Part shown: positions 1 through 7,896 of the stretch, piece by piece | Layout: each line of letters starts with the position of its first letter | Numbering within the stretch: the stretch's first letter is position 1 | NCBI RefSeq assembly: GCF_026340565.1 | Contig: NZ_JAPEPB010000001.1 | Span: forward strand, 3,262,501-3,326,500 | Source of the DNA: Kitasatospora sp. NBC_01287 | GTDB taxonomy: Bacteria > Actinomycetota > Actinomycetes > Streptomycetales > Streptomycetaceae | Length of the DNA stretch: 64,000 nucleotides | Reading direction: 5' to 3' | Notes under the pieces: model-generated | Told to the model about the DNA's origin: nothing | The model's input: the letters and a program-made list of their open reading frames with translations, nothing else | Database searches by the model: none | Position numbers and translations under genes: made by a program

Positions 1-390
1 ATGGAGGCCACCCAGGTGGCGGACGCCGCACTGCACGAAGTGCCGGGCACCCGCGCCGCGTCGTACTACCGGCTGCCGGACGTGCGGCTGCGCGGGCTGC
101 TGCACCTGCTGCGCGACGACGCGCGGCTGCAGACCTATGTGGAGCGGGAGTTGGGCCCGCTGCTGGCGCACGACGCGGAGCACGGCTCGCAGCTGGTGCC
201 GTTGCTGCGGGTCTACCTGGAGCAGGGGCGGAACAAGTCGGCCGCGGCAGACGCTGCGCATCTGTCGCGGCCGAGCTTCTACGACCGGCTCCACAAGGTG
301 GAGCGGATCCTGGCCGTGGATCTGGACCAGGTCGAGTCCTGCCTCTCGCTGCACGTGGCCCTGCTGGCGCTGGACGCGGTGCGGCGCTGA
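1..390 (+). CDS. PucR-family transcriptional regulator, C-terminal part (5' end outside window)
   Basis: The reading frame is open from the first base, so the true start lies upstream and only the last 129 residues are visible. They hold the typical PucR C-terminal helix-turn-helix: a 'LxPLLxHD' helix followed by 'LLRVYLEQGRNKSAAA' and 'HLSRPSFYDRL', the pattern of a winged HTH that binds DNA. PucR proteins usually activate or repress purine or amine catabolic genes. This one ends 8 bp from the convergent aminotransferase gene, so it may regulate the neighbouring GABA/amine genes; that link is inferred from position only. The ATG at position 1 is probably an internal methionine. Confidence 0.9.
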   Translation: MEATQVADAALHEVPGTRAASYYRLPDVRLRGLLHLLRDDARLQTYVERELGPLLAHDAEHGSQLVPLLRVYLEQGRNKSAAADAAHLSRPSFYDRLHKVERILAVDLDQVESCLSLHVALLALDAVRR

Positions 391-397
391 GGGGTCG

Positions 398-1756
398 TCA
401 CTTCACGTGCGCGTCGGCCACGGTGAGCACCTCGTCCAACAGGGCGAGGCCGGCCTTGGCGTCCGCCTCGGTGACGTTGCACGGGGGCACCACGTGGAAG
501 CGGTTCATGTTGATGAACGGCCACAGCCCGGCCTTCTTGCTGGCCGCGGTCAGTTCGGCCATCGGGGCGTTGGCCGCGCCGCTCGCGTTGTAGGGGACCA
601 GCGGCTCACGGGTGGTCCGGTCGCGGACCAGGTCGAGCGCCCAGAAGACGCCGAGTCCGCGCACGTCGCCGATCGAGGGGTGGCGCTCCGCGAGCTCGCG
701 CAGCCCGGGGCCGAGCACCGTCTCACCGATCAGCTTGGCGTTCTCCACGATGCCTTCCTCGGCCATCGCGTTGATGGTGGCGACCGCCGAGGCGCAGGCC
801 AGCGGGTGGCCGGAGTAGGTGAGGCCGCCGGGGAAGGGCCGCTCGGCGAAGGTGGCGGCGATCTCGGCGCCGATCGCCACGCCGCCGAGCGGGACGTAGC
901 CGGAGTTGACGCCCTTGGCGAAGGTCAGCAGGTCGGGGACGACGCCCCAGTGGTCCGCGGCGAACCACTCGCCGGTCCGGCCGAAGCCGGCCATCACCTC
1001 GTCCAGGATGAAGACGATCCCGTAGCGGTCGCAGATCTCCCGCACGCCCGCCAGGTAGCCGGGCGGCGGGACCAGGATGCCGGCGGTGCCGACCACGGTC
1101 TCCAGGATGATCGCGGCGACGGTCTGCGGACCCTCGAAGGCGATCGTCTGCTCCAGGTGGGCGAGCGCGCGCTCGCACTCCTGCGCCTCGTTCTCGGCGT
1201 GGAAGGCCGAGCGGTACAGGTGCGGGCCCCAGAAGTGGACGATGCCGGAGGTGCCGGTCTCGCTCGGCCAGCGGCGCGGGTCGCCGGTGAGGGCGATCGC
1301 CTGGCCGGTGGCGCCGTGGTACGAGCGGTAGGTGGAGAAGATCTTCTGCCGGCCGGTGTGCAGGCGGGCCATCCGGATCGCGTTCTCCACGGCTTCGGCG
1401 CCGCCGTTGGTGAAGAAGACCTTGTCCAGGTCACCGGGGGTGCGCTCGGCGATCAGCCGGGCCGCCTCACCGCGTGACTCGACCGCGAAGCCGGGGGCCA
1501 GGGTGCAGAGCTTGGCGGCCTGCTCCTGGATCGCGGCGACGACCTTGGGGTGCTGGTGGCCGATGTTGGTGTTCACCAGCTGGGAGGAGAAGTCGAGGTA
1601 GCGGTTGCCCTCGTAGTCCCAGAAGTACGAGCCCTCGGCGCCGGCCACCGCGAGGGGGTCGATCAGGGCCTGGGCGGACCACGAGTGGAAGACGTGCGCG
1701 CGGTCGGCGGCCTTGACGGCCAGCCCGGCGGCGGGATCGGCAGTGGGGATGCTCAT
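398..1756 (-). CDS. class III (omega) aminotransferase, PLP-dependent
   Basis: This 452-residue protein has the fold-type I class III aminotransferase layout. 'FTNGGAEAVENAIRMAR' near residues 115-131 forms the phosphate-binding region, Asp252 in 'ILDEVMAGFGRTG' contacts the pyridine nitrogen, and Lys281 in 'FAKGVNSGY' is the expected PLP Schiff-base lysine. Family members transfer amino groups from omega-amines (GABA, beta-alanine, putrescine, taurine) to pyruvate or 2-oxoglutarate. The exact substrate cannot be read from sequence. I chose the ATG at 1756 (MSIPTADP) because the in-frame extension upstream has no family similarity. It lies downstream of the aldehyde dehydrogenase gene on the same strand, separated by 205 bp containing a hairpin, so the two may be separate transcripts in one catabolic group. 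Confidence 0.9.
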   Translation of the reverse strand: MSIPTADPAAGLAVKAADRAHVFHSWSAQALIDPLAVAGAEGSYFWDYEGNRYLDFSSQLVNTNIGHQHPKVVAAIQEQAAKLCTLAPGFAVESRGEAARLIAERTPGDLDKVFFTNGGAEAVENAIRMARLHTGRQKIFSTYRSYHGATGQAIALTGDPRRWPSETGTSGIVHFWGPHLYRSAFHAENEAQECERALAHLEQTIAFEGPQTVAAIILETVVGTAGILVPPPGYLAGVREICDRYGIVFILDEVMAGFGRTGEWFAADHWGVVPDLLTFAKGVNSGYVPLGGVAIGAEIAATFAERPFPGGLTYSGHPLACASAVATINAMAEEGIVENAKLIGETVLGPGLRELAERHPSIGDVRGLGVFWALDLVRDRTTREPLVPYNASGAANAPMAELTAASKKAGLWPFINMNRFHVVPPCNVTEADAKAGLALLDEVLTVADAHVK

Positions 1757-1838
1757 GCCGTCAGCGTAGGCAACCCGTCCGCCGGCGTGGAGCGGCATCT
1801 TGTCAGGTGGTCGACGGGAAGGGCGACAGCATGGAAAT

Positions 1839-1863
1839 GGCCCCGGGGTTGGTCCCCGGGGCC
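1839..1863 (-). terminator. GC-rich hairpin between aldehyde dehydrogenase and aminotransferase genes
   Basis: A perfect 10-bp stem, GGCCCCGGGG / CCCCGGGGCC, closes on a 5-nt loop (TTGGT). It lies about 100 nt past the aldehyde dehydrogenase stop and 83 nt upstream of the aminotransferase start. There is no T-tract, which is common for Streptomyces terminators. It could attenuate rather than end transcription. Confidence 0.6.
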
Positions 1864-1918
1864 GTCGAGCCCGGTGAGGCCGCGCTCAGCGCGTGATCGG
1901 AGCACGTCGGCGCCCGAT

Positions 1919-1973
1919 CAGAACGCGGTCAGCGCGGAATCAGGGCGCAGTCAGGGCGCAATCAGAGCGCGGT
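1919..1973. repeat. five-copy 11-bp tandem repeat spanning the aldehyde dehydrogenase stop codon
   Basis: Five consecutive 11-bp units (CAGAACGCGGT, CAGCGCGGAAT, CAGGGCGCAGT, CAGGGCGCAAT, CAGAGCGCGGT) run from intergenic DNA into the last codons of the dehydrogenase gene, whose stop is at 1962-1964. The core CAGnGCGC is conserved with drift elsewhere, so it is an old array rather than a recent expansion. Confidence 0.75.
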
Positions 1974-3407
1974 CATGACGTGCTTGATCCGGGTGTAGTC
2001 CTCGAAACCGTACGAGGACAGGTCCTTGCCGTAGCCCGACTTCTTGAAGCCGCCGTGCGGCATCTCGGCGACCAGCGGGATGTGGGTGTTGATCCAGACG
2101 CAGCCGAAGTCCAGCCGGCGCGACATCCGCATCGCACGGGCGTGGTCCTTGGTCCACACCGAGGAGGCGAGCGCGAACTCCACCCCGTTGGCGTAGCCGA
2201 CGGCCTGCTCCTCGTCGGTGAACCGCTGCACGGTGATGACCGGGCCGAAGACCTCGTTCTGGATGATCTCGTCGTCCTGGTTCAGGCCGGAGACGACGGT
2301 CGGGGCGTAGAAGTAGCCCACCTCGCCGACCCGGTGGCCGCCGGCCTCGACCTTGGCGTGCGCGGGCAGGCGGTCGATGAAGCCGGAGACCTGGGCGAGC
2401 TGGTTGGCGTTGTTCAGCGGGCCGTAGAGCACGTCCTCGTCGTCCACACCGCCGGTCTTGGTCTCGGCGGCGGCCTTGGCCAGCGCGGTGACGAAGGCGT
2501 CGTGGATGGACTCGTGCACCAGCACGCGGGTGGCGGCGGTGCAGTCCTGGCCGGCGTTGAAGAAGCCGGCCACCGAGATGCCCTCGACCGCCTCGGCGAT
2601 GTCGGCGTCCTCGAAGACGACCACCGGGGCCTTGCCGCCGAGCTCCAGGTGCACCCGCTTGACGTCCTTGGAGGCCGACTCGGCGACCTGGATGCCGGCT
2701 CGGACCGAGCCCGTGATCGAGGCCATCGCCGGGGTGGCGTGCTCGACCATCAGCTTGCCGGTCTCGCGGTCGCCGCAGAGCACGTTGAAGATGCCGGCCG
2801 GCAGCTCCAGCTCCGCCAGGATGCCGCCGATGATCTCGGCGAGCAGCACCGTGGAGGCGGGGGTGGTGTCGGAGGGCTTGAGCACGACGGTGTTGCCGGC
2901 CGCGATCGCGGGGGCGAACTTCCAGACGGCCATCATCATCGGGTAGTTCCACGGCGCGACCTGGGCGCAGACGCCGACCGGCTCGCGGCGGACGATCGAG
3001 GTCATCCCGTCCATGTACTCACCTGCGGCCTTGCCCTCCAGCAGGCGGGCGGCACCGGCGAAGAAGCGGATCTGGTCGGCCATCGGGCCGATCTCCTCGG
3101 ACCTGGTCAGCCCGCGGGGCTTGCCGGTGTTGCGACACTCGGCGTCCACCAGCTCGTCGGCGCGCGCCTCGACCGCGTCGGCGATCTTGAGCAGCACCTT
3201 CTGACGGGTCGACGGCGTGGCGTCGCGCCAGGTCTCGAAGGCGCTGGCGGCGGCGGCCATCGCGGCGTCGACGTCGGCCGCGCCCGACAGCGGGGAGGTC
3301 GCGTACGCCTGGCCGCTGGTCGGGTCGACGATCTGCAGGGTGCGGCCGTCGGCCGCGTCGACGAACTGGCCGTTGATGTAGTTGCGCAGCGTACGAAGGT
3401 CGCTCAC
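1962..3407 (-). CDS. gamma-aminobutyraldehyde dehydrogenase (NAD-dependent ALDH)
   Basis: This 481-residue aldehyde dehydrogenase has every catalytic residue of the superfamily: Asn154 in 'APWNYP', general-base Glu255 in 'HLELGGKAP', and nucleophile Cys289 in 'NAGQDCTAATR'. Length and the motifs 'YINGQFVDAADG' and 'SGYGKDLSSYGFEDYTRIKHV' fit the PatD/gamma-aminobutyraldehyde dehydrogenase group, which oxidises 4-aminobutanal from putrescine to GABA. Both nearby aminotransferases could supply or consume these intermediates. The gene diverges from the Lrp/AsnC-type regulator across a 329-bp gap, a classic arrangement for a local regulator and its target. The ATG at 3407 is preceded on the minus strand by GAGGAGAGTC, a good ribosome-binding site. 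A tandem repeat overlaps its 3' end. Confidence 0.88.
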   Translation of the reverse strand: MSDLRTLRNYINGQFVDAADGRTLQIVDPTSGQAYATSPLSGAADVDAAMAAAASAFETWRDATPSTRQKVLLKIADAVEARADELVDAECRNTGKPRGLTRSEEIGPMADQIRFFAGAARLLEGKAAGEYMDGMTSIVRREPVGVCAQVAPWNYPMMMAVWKFAPAIAAGNTVVLKPSDTTPASTVLLAEIIGGILAELELPAGIFNVLCGDRETGKLMVEHATPAMASITGSVRAGIQVAESASKDVKRVHLELGGKAPVVVFEDADIAEAVEGISVAGFFNAGQDCTAATRVLVHESIHDAFVTALAKAAAETKTGGVDDEDVLYGPLNNANQLAQVSGFIDRLPAHAKVEAGGHRVGEVGYFYAPTVVSGLNQDDEIIQNEVFGPVITVQRFTDEEQAVGYANGVEFALASSVWTKDHARAMRMSRRLDFGCVWINTHIPLVAEMPHGGFKKSGYGKDLSSYGFEDYTRIKHVMTAL

Positions 3408-3736
3408 GACTCTCTCCTCGGGTTGCGGTCGGTGCGATGGCGCCGAGCCGTCGGGGGGCGGTGCCAGTGGGCCGGAGGGTGATCCGGTCCGACGCCGCCC
3501 GGGGCGCCGGACGGCCCGGGTCGGGTGGGCCGTCGGCCGGTTCGGTGGTCCACTGGTGGGGAGCGTACGCCCCGGGGGACGCGCGCGCGTGACCTCGCCA
3601 GAGTAGCTCCTACCTTGCCGTTATCGACATGCCTGTGCGCTGATCACGATGAAATCCGCGCCCTTTTCTGAGTGAAGCAACGAAATCAGTAGCGGACACA
3701 CTTGCGAACCCGCCCCCGATCGGGCACAGTGGCGGC
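3408..3736. promoter_or_regulatory. divergent regulatory region between ALDH and Lrp/AsnC genes
   Basis: No gene is visible in these 329 bp. The region is the shared upstream DNA of two divergent genes, so it should hold both promoters and any Lrp-type operator. Bases 3600-3710 are clearly less GC-rich than the surroundings. TTGCGA (3702-3707) and CACAGT (3725-3730), 17 bp apart, could form a weak promoter whose transcript would begin almost at the GTG (3737). The regulator has no clear Shine-Dalgarno sequence, so a leaderless mRNA is possible. This is inference. Confidence 0.4.
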
Positions 3737-4210
3737 GTGGCCAACCGCGACCGGAACAGCAGCGTTCCCCTCGACTCCGTCTCCAAGGCGATCATCGAGC
3801 AGCTGCAGGAGGACGGCCGCCGCGCGTACGCGACCATCGGCAAGGCAGTCGGCCTCTCCGAGGCCGCCGTCCGCCAGCGGGTCCAGAAGCTGCTCGACCA
3901 GGGCGTGATGCAGATCGTCGCCGTCACCGACCCGCTGACCGTCGGATTCACCCGGCAGGCCATGGTCGGGATCACCGTCGAAGGTGACATCGAGCAGATC
4001 GCCGACGCACTGGCCGCCATGGACGAGGTCGACTACGTGGTCTGCACCGCGGGCTCGTTCGACCTGCTGGCCGAGCTGGTGTGCGAGGACGACGAGCACC
4101 TGCTCGAAATGATCAACAAGCGAATCCGCGCGCTTCCCGGCGTGCGGAGGACCGAGAGCTTCGTTTACCTGAAGCTCCGGAAACAGACCTACACCTGGGG
4201 CACCCGATGA
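3737..4210 (+). CDS. Lrp/AsnC-family transcriptional regulator
   Basis: This 157-residue protein has the two-domain Lrp/AsnC plan. The N-terminal winged HTH includes 'AIIEQLQEDGRRAYATIGKA' and 'GLSEAAVRQRVQKLLDQGVM'. A C-terminal RAM/ligand-sensing domain follows ('AMVGITVEGDIEQIADAL', 'VVCTAGSFDLLAELVC', 'IRALPGVRRTESFVYL'). The family binds amino acids and controls their metabolism. The gene ends in an ATGA overlap with the downstream aminotransferase, so the two are translationally coupled. It diverges from the aldehyde dehydrogenase gene and is the obvious candidate regulator of the amine/GABA group. It starts with GTG and lacks a clear ribosome-binding site. Confidence 0.92.
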   Translation: MANRDRNSSVPLDSVSKAIIEQLQEDGRRAYATIGKAVGLSEAAVRQRVQKLLDQGVMQIVAVTDPLTVGFTRQAMVGITVEGDIEQIADALAAMDEVDYVVCTAGSFDLLAELVCEDDEHLLEMINKRIRALPGVRRTESFVYLKLRKQTYTWGTR

Positions 4211-5601
4211 CCGCCGACCCGGCACAGAAGGACCTTTCGAAGACCGCCTACGACCACCTGTGGATGCACTTCACCCGCATGTCGTCGTACGAGAACGCCC
4301 CCGTGCCGACGATCGTCAAGGGCGAGGGCACCTACATCTGGGACACCAACGGCAAGAAGTACCTCGACGGCCTCTCCGGCCTGTTCGTGGTCAACGCCGG
4401 CCACGGCCGTCGCGAGCTCGCCGAGGTGGCCGCCAAGCAGGCAGCCGAGCTGGCCTTCTTCCCGGTGTGGAGCTACGCCCACCCCAAGGCCGTCGAGCTG
4501 GCCGAGCGCCTGGCCAACTACGCGCCGGGCGACCTGAACAAGGTCTTCTTCTCCACCGGTGGCGGCGAGGCCGTCGAGACCGCCTGGAAGCTCGCCAAGC
4601 AGTACTTCAAGCTGACCGGCAAGCCCACCAAGTACAAGGTCATCTCCCGTGCGGTGGCCTACCACGGCACCCCCCAGGGCGCCCTGTCGATCACCGGCCT
4701 GCCGGGCCTGAAGGCCCCGTTCGAGCCGCTGGTGCCGGGCACCCACAAGGCCCCGAACACCAACATCTACCGCGCCCCGGCCTTCCTGGCCGGCCCCGAC
4801 GGCACGGTCGACCCGGAGGCCTACGGCCGCTGGTGCGCCGACGAGATCGAGGTGGCCATCCTCAACGAGGGCGCCGACACCGTCGCCGCCGTCTTCGTCG
4901 AGCCGGTGCAGAACGCCGGCGGCTGCTTCCCGCCGCCGCCCGGGTACTTCCAGCGGCTGCGCGAGATCTGCGACCGCCACGACGTGCTGCTCGTCTCGGA
5001 CGAGGTCATCTGCGCCTTCGGCCGCCTGGGCACCATGTTCGGCGCCGACAAGTTCGGCTACCAGCCCGACATGATCACCTGCGCCAAGGGCATGACCTCG
5101 GGCTACTCCCCGATCGGCGCCACGATCATCTCGGACCGCCTGGCCGAGCCGTTCTACAAGGGCGACAACACCTTCCTGCACGGCTACACCTTCGGTGGCC
5201 ACCCGGTCTCCTCCGCGGTGGCGCTGGCCAACCTCGACATCTTCGAGCGCGAGGGCCTCAACCAGCACGTGCTCGACAACGAGGCGAGCTTCCTCGGCAC
5301 CCTGAACAAGCTGCGCGACCTGCCGATCGTCGGTGACGTGCGCGGCAACGGGTACTTCTACGGCATCGAGCTGGTCAAGGACAAGCACACCAAGGAGTCG
5401 TTCAACGACGACGAGGTGGAGCGCGTGCTCTACGGCTTCCTGTCGAAGGCGCTCTTCGACAACGGCCTGTACTGCCGCGCCGACGACCGTGGCGACCCGG
5501 TCGTGCAGCTGGCGCCGCCGCTGATCTCCGACCAGTCGACCTTCGACGAGATCGAGCAGATCCTGCGGACCAGCCTCACCGACGCGTGGGCCAAGATCTG
5601 A
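4207..5601 (+). CDS. class III aminotransferase, polyamine/GABA:pyruvate type
   Basis: This 464-residue class III aminotransferase has 'FFSTGGGEAVETAWKLAK' (PLP phosphate binding), 'AYHGTPQGALS', Asp265 in 'LVSDEVICAFGRLG' and the Schiff-base Lys294 in 'TCAKGMTSGYSPIGA'. The N-terminal 'HFTRMSSYENAPVPTIVKG' and overall length resemble SpuC-like putrescine or GABA:pyruvate aminotransferases. It would make 4-aminobutanal from putrescine or succinate semialdehyde from GABA, feeding or following the aldehyde dehydrogenase. The ATG at 4207 overlaps the stop of the Lrp/AsnC gene (ATGA). A longer upstream frame is only the regulator's shadow. A strong intrinsic terminator follows. The precise substrate is inference. 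Confidence 0.9.
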   Translation: MTADPAQKDLSKTAYDHLWMHFTRMSSYENAPVPTIVKGEGTYIWDTNGKKYLDGLSGLFVVNAGHGRRELAEVAAKQAAELAFFPVWSYAHPKAVELAERLANYAPGDLNKVFFSTGGGEAVETAWKLAKQYFKLTGKPTKYKVISRAVAYHGTPQGALSITGLPGLKAPFEPLVPGTHKAPNTNIYRAPAFLAGPDGTVDPEAYGRWCADEIEVAILNEGADTVAAVFVEPVQNAGGCFPPPPGYFQRLREICDRHDVLLVSDEVICAFGRLGTMFGADKFGYQPDMITCAKGMTSGYSPIGATIISDRLAEPFYKGDNTFLHGYTFGGHPVSSAVALANLDIFEREGLNQHVLDNEASFLGTLNKLRDLPIVGDVRGNGYFYGIELVKDKHTKESFNDDEVERVLYGFLSKALFDNGLYCRADDRGDPVVQLAPPLISDQSTFDEIEQILRTSLTDAWAKI

Positions 5602-5637
5602 CGGAGCGTCCTCCGAGAGCTTTCCGACCCACCCTCG

Positions 5638-5702
5638 CACCGCGGGGCGGTTCCGCGCAGTCTCCTCCTCAGGGCTGCGCGGGACCGCCCCGCGGTGTTT
5701 TT
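5638..5702 (+). terminator. strong intrinsic terminator of the Lrp-aminotransferase operon
   Basis: A 23-bp stem (5638-5660 with 5675-5697, one G-T wobble) encloses a 14-nt loop and is followed at once by TTTTT (5698-5702). It starts 37 nt after the aminotransferase stop. Stem, loop and T-tract all match a factor-independent terminator. Confidence 0.93.
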
Positions 5703-5871
5703 CCGACTGATCTGCTGATAGTTCGTCCGGGTTTACCCCAGCTCAGCCCCGTGCGCCGCAACCGCAACGCGACCTTGTCGTTCTAATCTGACGACTGTCA
5801 TTCCCCTGCACCGCGCCGCGCCACCTCGACGGCACCCGTGCAGAGCCCTCTTGGACCGGCGGAGGAATTCC

Positions 5872-6597
5872 ATGTCAGCGGCCCCGCCCGACAACGACGT
5901 GCTGTGGGCCCGGGGGATCGTCAAGTCCCACCGCGGCACCCCGGCCCTGCGGGAGGTGTCGATCGCGGTCCGGGAGGGTGAGGTGCTCGCCATCACCGGC
6001 GGCCGCGGCAGCGGCAAGAGCACCCTGATCGGCTGCCTCTCGGCGCTGCTGCCGGTGGACTCCGGCGAGGTCTGGTTCAACAGCGCGCCGGTGCACACGC
6101 TCAGCCGCGCCGGGCGGGAGAAGCTGCGCCGCGACCGGTTCGGCTTCGTCGGCTCGCAGCCCCAGCTGGTCCCCGAGCTGACCGCCCGGGAGAACGTCGC
6201 GCTGCCGCTGCTGCTCGCCGGAACCGGTCACAAGGCCGCCTACGGCGCCGCCGACGACTGGCTGGAGCGGCTGGACGTGACCGACTGCGCCAAGCGCCGG
6301 CCGGCCGAGCTGATCCAGAGCCAGCGCCAACGGATCGCGGTGGCCCGGGCCCTGGCCCCGCTCCCCCGGGTGGTCTTCGCCGACGACCCGACCGCCCCGC
6401 TGCACCGCGAGGCCCAGGACCAGGTGCTGCGGATACTGACCAGCGCCGCCCGCTCCCACCAGCTCACCCTGGTGCTGGCCACCCACGACCCGGAGCTCGC
6501 CAAGTACGCGGACCGCACCGTGGCCCTGGTCGACGGCCGCACCCAGGCACCCGCCACCCCGGTGCGGCACGAGGCCGCCGCGGTGGCCGGCCCCTGA
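5872..6597 (+). CDS. ABC transporter ATP-binding protein with degenerate motifs (MacB/LolD-like)
   Basis: This 241-residue nucleotide-binding subunit has an intact Walker A ('GGRGSGKSTL', about residues 42-51), a Q-loop ('GSQPQLVPELTARENV') and an H-loop ('LATHDPEL'). The signature that normally reads LSGGQ is 'LIQSQ', the Walker B glutamate is replaced by aspartate ('VVFADDPT'), and the D-loop is also altered. ATP hydrolysis may therefore be weak or absent. It resembles the ATPases that partner FtsX-like permeases in lipoprotein or peptide export. The ATG at 5872 follows GGAGG with good spacing; an in-frame ATG at 5851 has no ribosome-binding site. The permease gene follows 66 bp downstream. 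Confidence 0.88.
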   Translation: MSAAPPDNDVLWARGIVKSHRGTPALREVSIAVREGEVLAITGGRGSGKSTLIGCLSALLPVDSGEVWFNSAPVHTLSRAGREKLRRDRFGFVGSQPQLVPELTARENVALPLLLAGTGHKAAYGAADDWLERLDVTDCAKRRPAELIQSQRQRIAVARALAPLPRVVFADDPTAPLHREAQDQVLRILTSAARSHQLTLVLATHDPELAKYADRTVALVDGRTQAPATPVRHEAAAVAGP

Positions 6598-6663
6598 CAC
6601 CGCCCCGCCCAGGACAGCAGCCGCCGCTGAGCCCCGCGCTCCGAAGGACCGAAGGACTATCAG

Positions 6664-7821
6664 GTGTTCTATCTCCGCCTGGTCAGGGGGTACCGGGTTC
6701 TGGACCTGGGCCGCTGGCTGCTCACCGCCACGGCCGCGGCCGTGGTGGCCGCCTTCCTGCTGCGGGCGCTGGGCCGCGCGCTGAGCGATCCGCCCGGCGC
6801 GCACGCGACGGTGCAGCGCCTGCTCTGGTGCCTGCCACCGCTGCTGGCGATCGCCTGGTTCGCGGCCGTCGCCGCCCGCGCGCTGCCCGTGCAGCGGCCC
6901 GAGCGGATGGCCGGGTTGACGGCCGCCGGGGCCGGGCCGGTGCGGATCCGGCTGCTGATCGCCGGTGAGCTCGCGCTCGCCTGCGCCCTGGGCGCGCTGC
7001 TGACGCTGCTGCTCTTCCTGGTGCTGCGCAACAACATCGCGGGGGCCGCCCTGGCACCCGAGCTGGGCATGGGCGTCCCACTGCCGCTCGCCGCACCGGT
7101 GGCGCTGCTCACCCTGCTGCCGCTGGCCGGCGGTCTGGCCGCCGCCCTCGCGGTCCGGGCGGTCGATCCGCTGCCGGGCGGCGAGGAGCCGGACCCGCTG
7201 CACCGCTTCGGACCGCTGCGCACCACACTGGCCGCCCTGCTGGCGGCCGGCGGCATCCTCACCGAGCTGTACGCGCTGCGCCCCGCCGCGGCCTACGACC
7301 CGCGGACCCTGCACCTGCCCGCGGACCTCGGCCACACCAACGCCGCGCTGCTCGGCGGCTGGGCGGCGGCCGCACTGGGCCTGGGCCTGCTCACCGGGCC
7401 GCTGCTGGCCGGCACCGGGTGGCTGCTGGCGGTCGGCCGACCCAGCCCACGGCGGCTGCTGGCCGGGCGCGGGCTGACCGGCGCGGCCCGTCGGCTGGGC
7501 GTCCCACTGGCGGTGCTGGCCTTCACCACGGCCGTGGTGCTGACCTCGGTGCGCCACTGGGTGGCGCCGGGTGCCGACGGCGCCGGGCCACTGCCGGCCG
7601 CCGAGGCGGTGCTGGTCACCGGGTGCGTGGTGGCGGCGGTACTGGCCCGGCTGGTCGAGCTGCGGGCCCTGCGGCGGCCGGGCGGCGCGGCGCTGTCGCG
7701 GCTGGGTGCCTCGCCCCGGCTGCTGCTCGGGGCCGCCATGCTGCGCTGGGCGGCCGCCGGCAGCGTGGTGCTGGCCACCGGGGCGTTGACCGCCGTGCTC
7801 GGCGCCGGGATGCTGACCTGA
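6664..7821 (+). CDS. ABC transporter permease-like integral membrane protein
   Basis: This 385-residue protein is strongly hydrophobic, with about eight to ten predicted membrane helices. The first follows 'DLGRWLLTATAAAVVAAFLL' near the N-terminus; others include 'LALACALGALLTLLLFLVL' and 'VALLTLLPLAGGLAAALAV'. An extracytoplasmic-looking segment ('YALRPAAAYDPRTLHLPADL') lies in the middle. This resembles FtsX-type permeases loosely, and the pairing with the upstream ATPase supports an ABC transporter. The GTG at 6664 follows GAAGGACTATCAG, and no better start is available. The substrate is unknown. The gene is convergent with rlmN 75 bp further on. Confidence 0.8.
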   Translation: MFYLRLVRGYRVLDLGRWLLTATAAAVVAAFLLRALGRALSDPPGAHATVQRLLWCLPPLLAIAWFAAVAARALPVQRPERMAGLTAAGAGPVRIRLLIAGELALACALGALLTLLLFLVLRNNIAGAALAPELGMGVPLPLAAPVALLTLLPLAGGLAAALAVRAVDPLPGGEEPDPLHRFGPLRTTLAALLAAGGILTELYALRPAAAYDPRTLHLPADLGHTNAALLGGWAAAALGLGLLTGPLLAGTGWLLAVGRPSPRRLLAGRGLTGAARRLGVPLAVLAFTTAVVLTSVRHWVAPGADGAGPLPAAEAVLVTGCVVAAVLARLVELRALRRPGGAALSRLGASPRLLLGAAMLRWAAAGSVVLATGALTAVLGAGMLT

Positions 7822-7896
7822 ACGGGCACGACCAGTTCGGGCGCGACCTGACCGGCACCACCTGAACGGCGCCGGCCCGGCCTGCTGCTCGAACGG

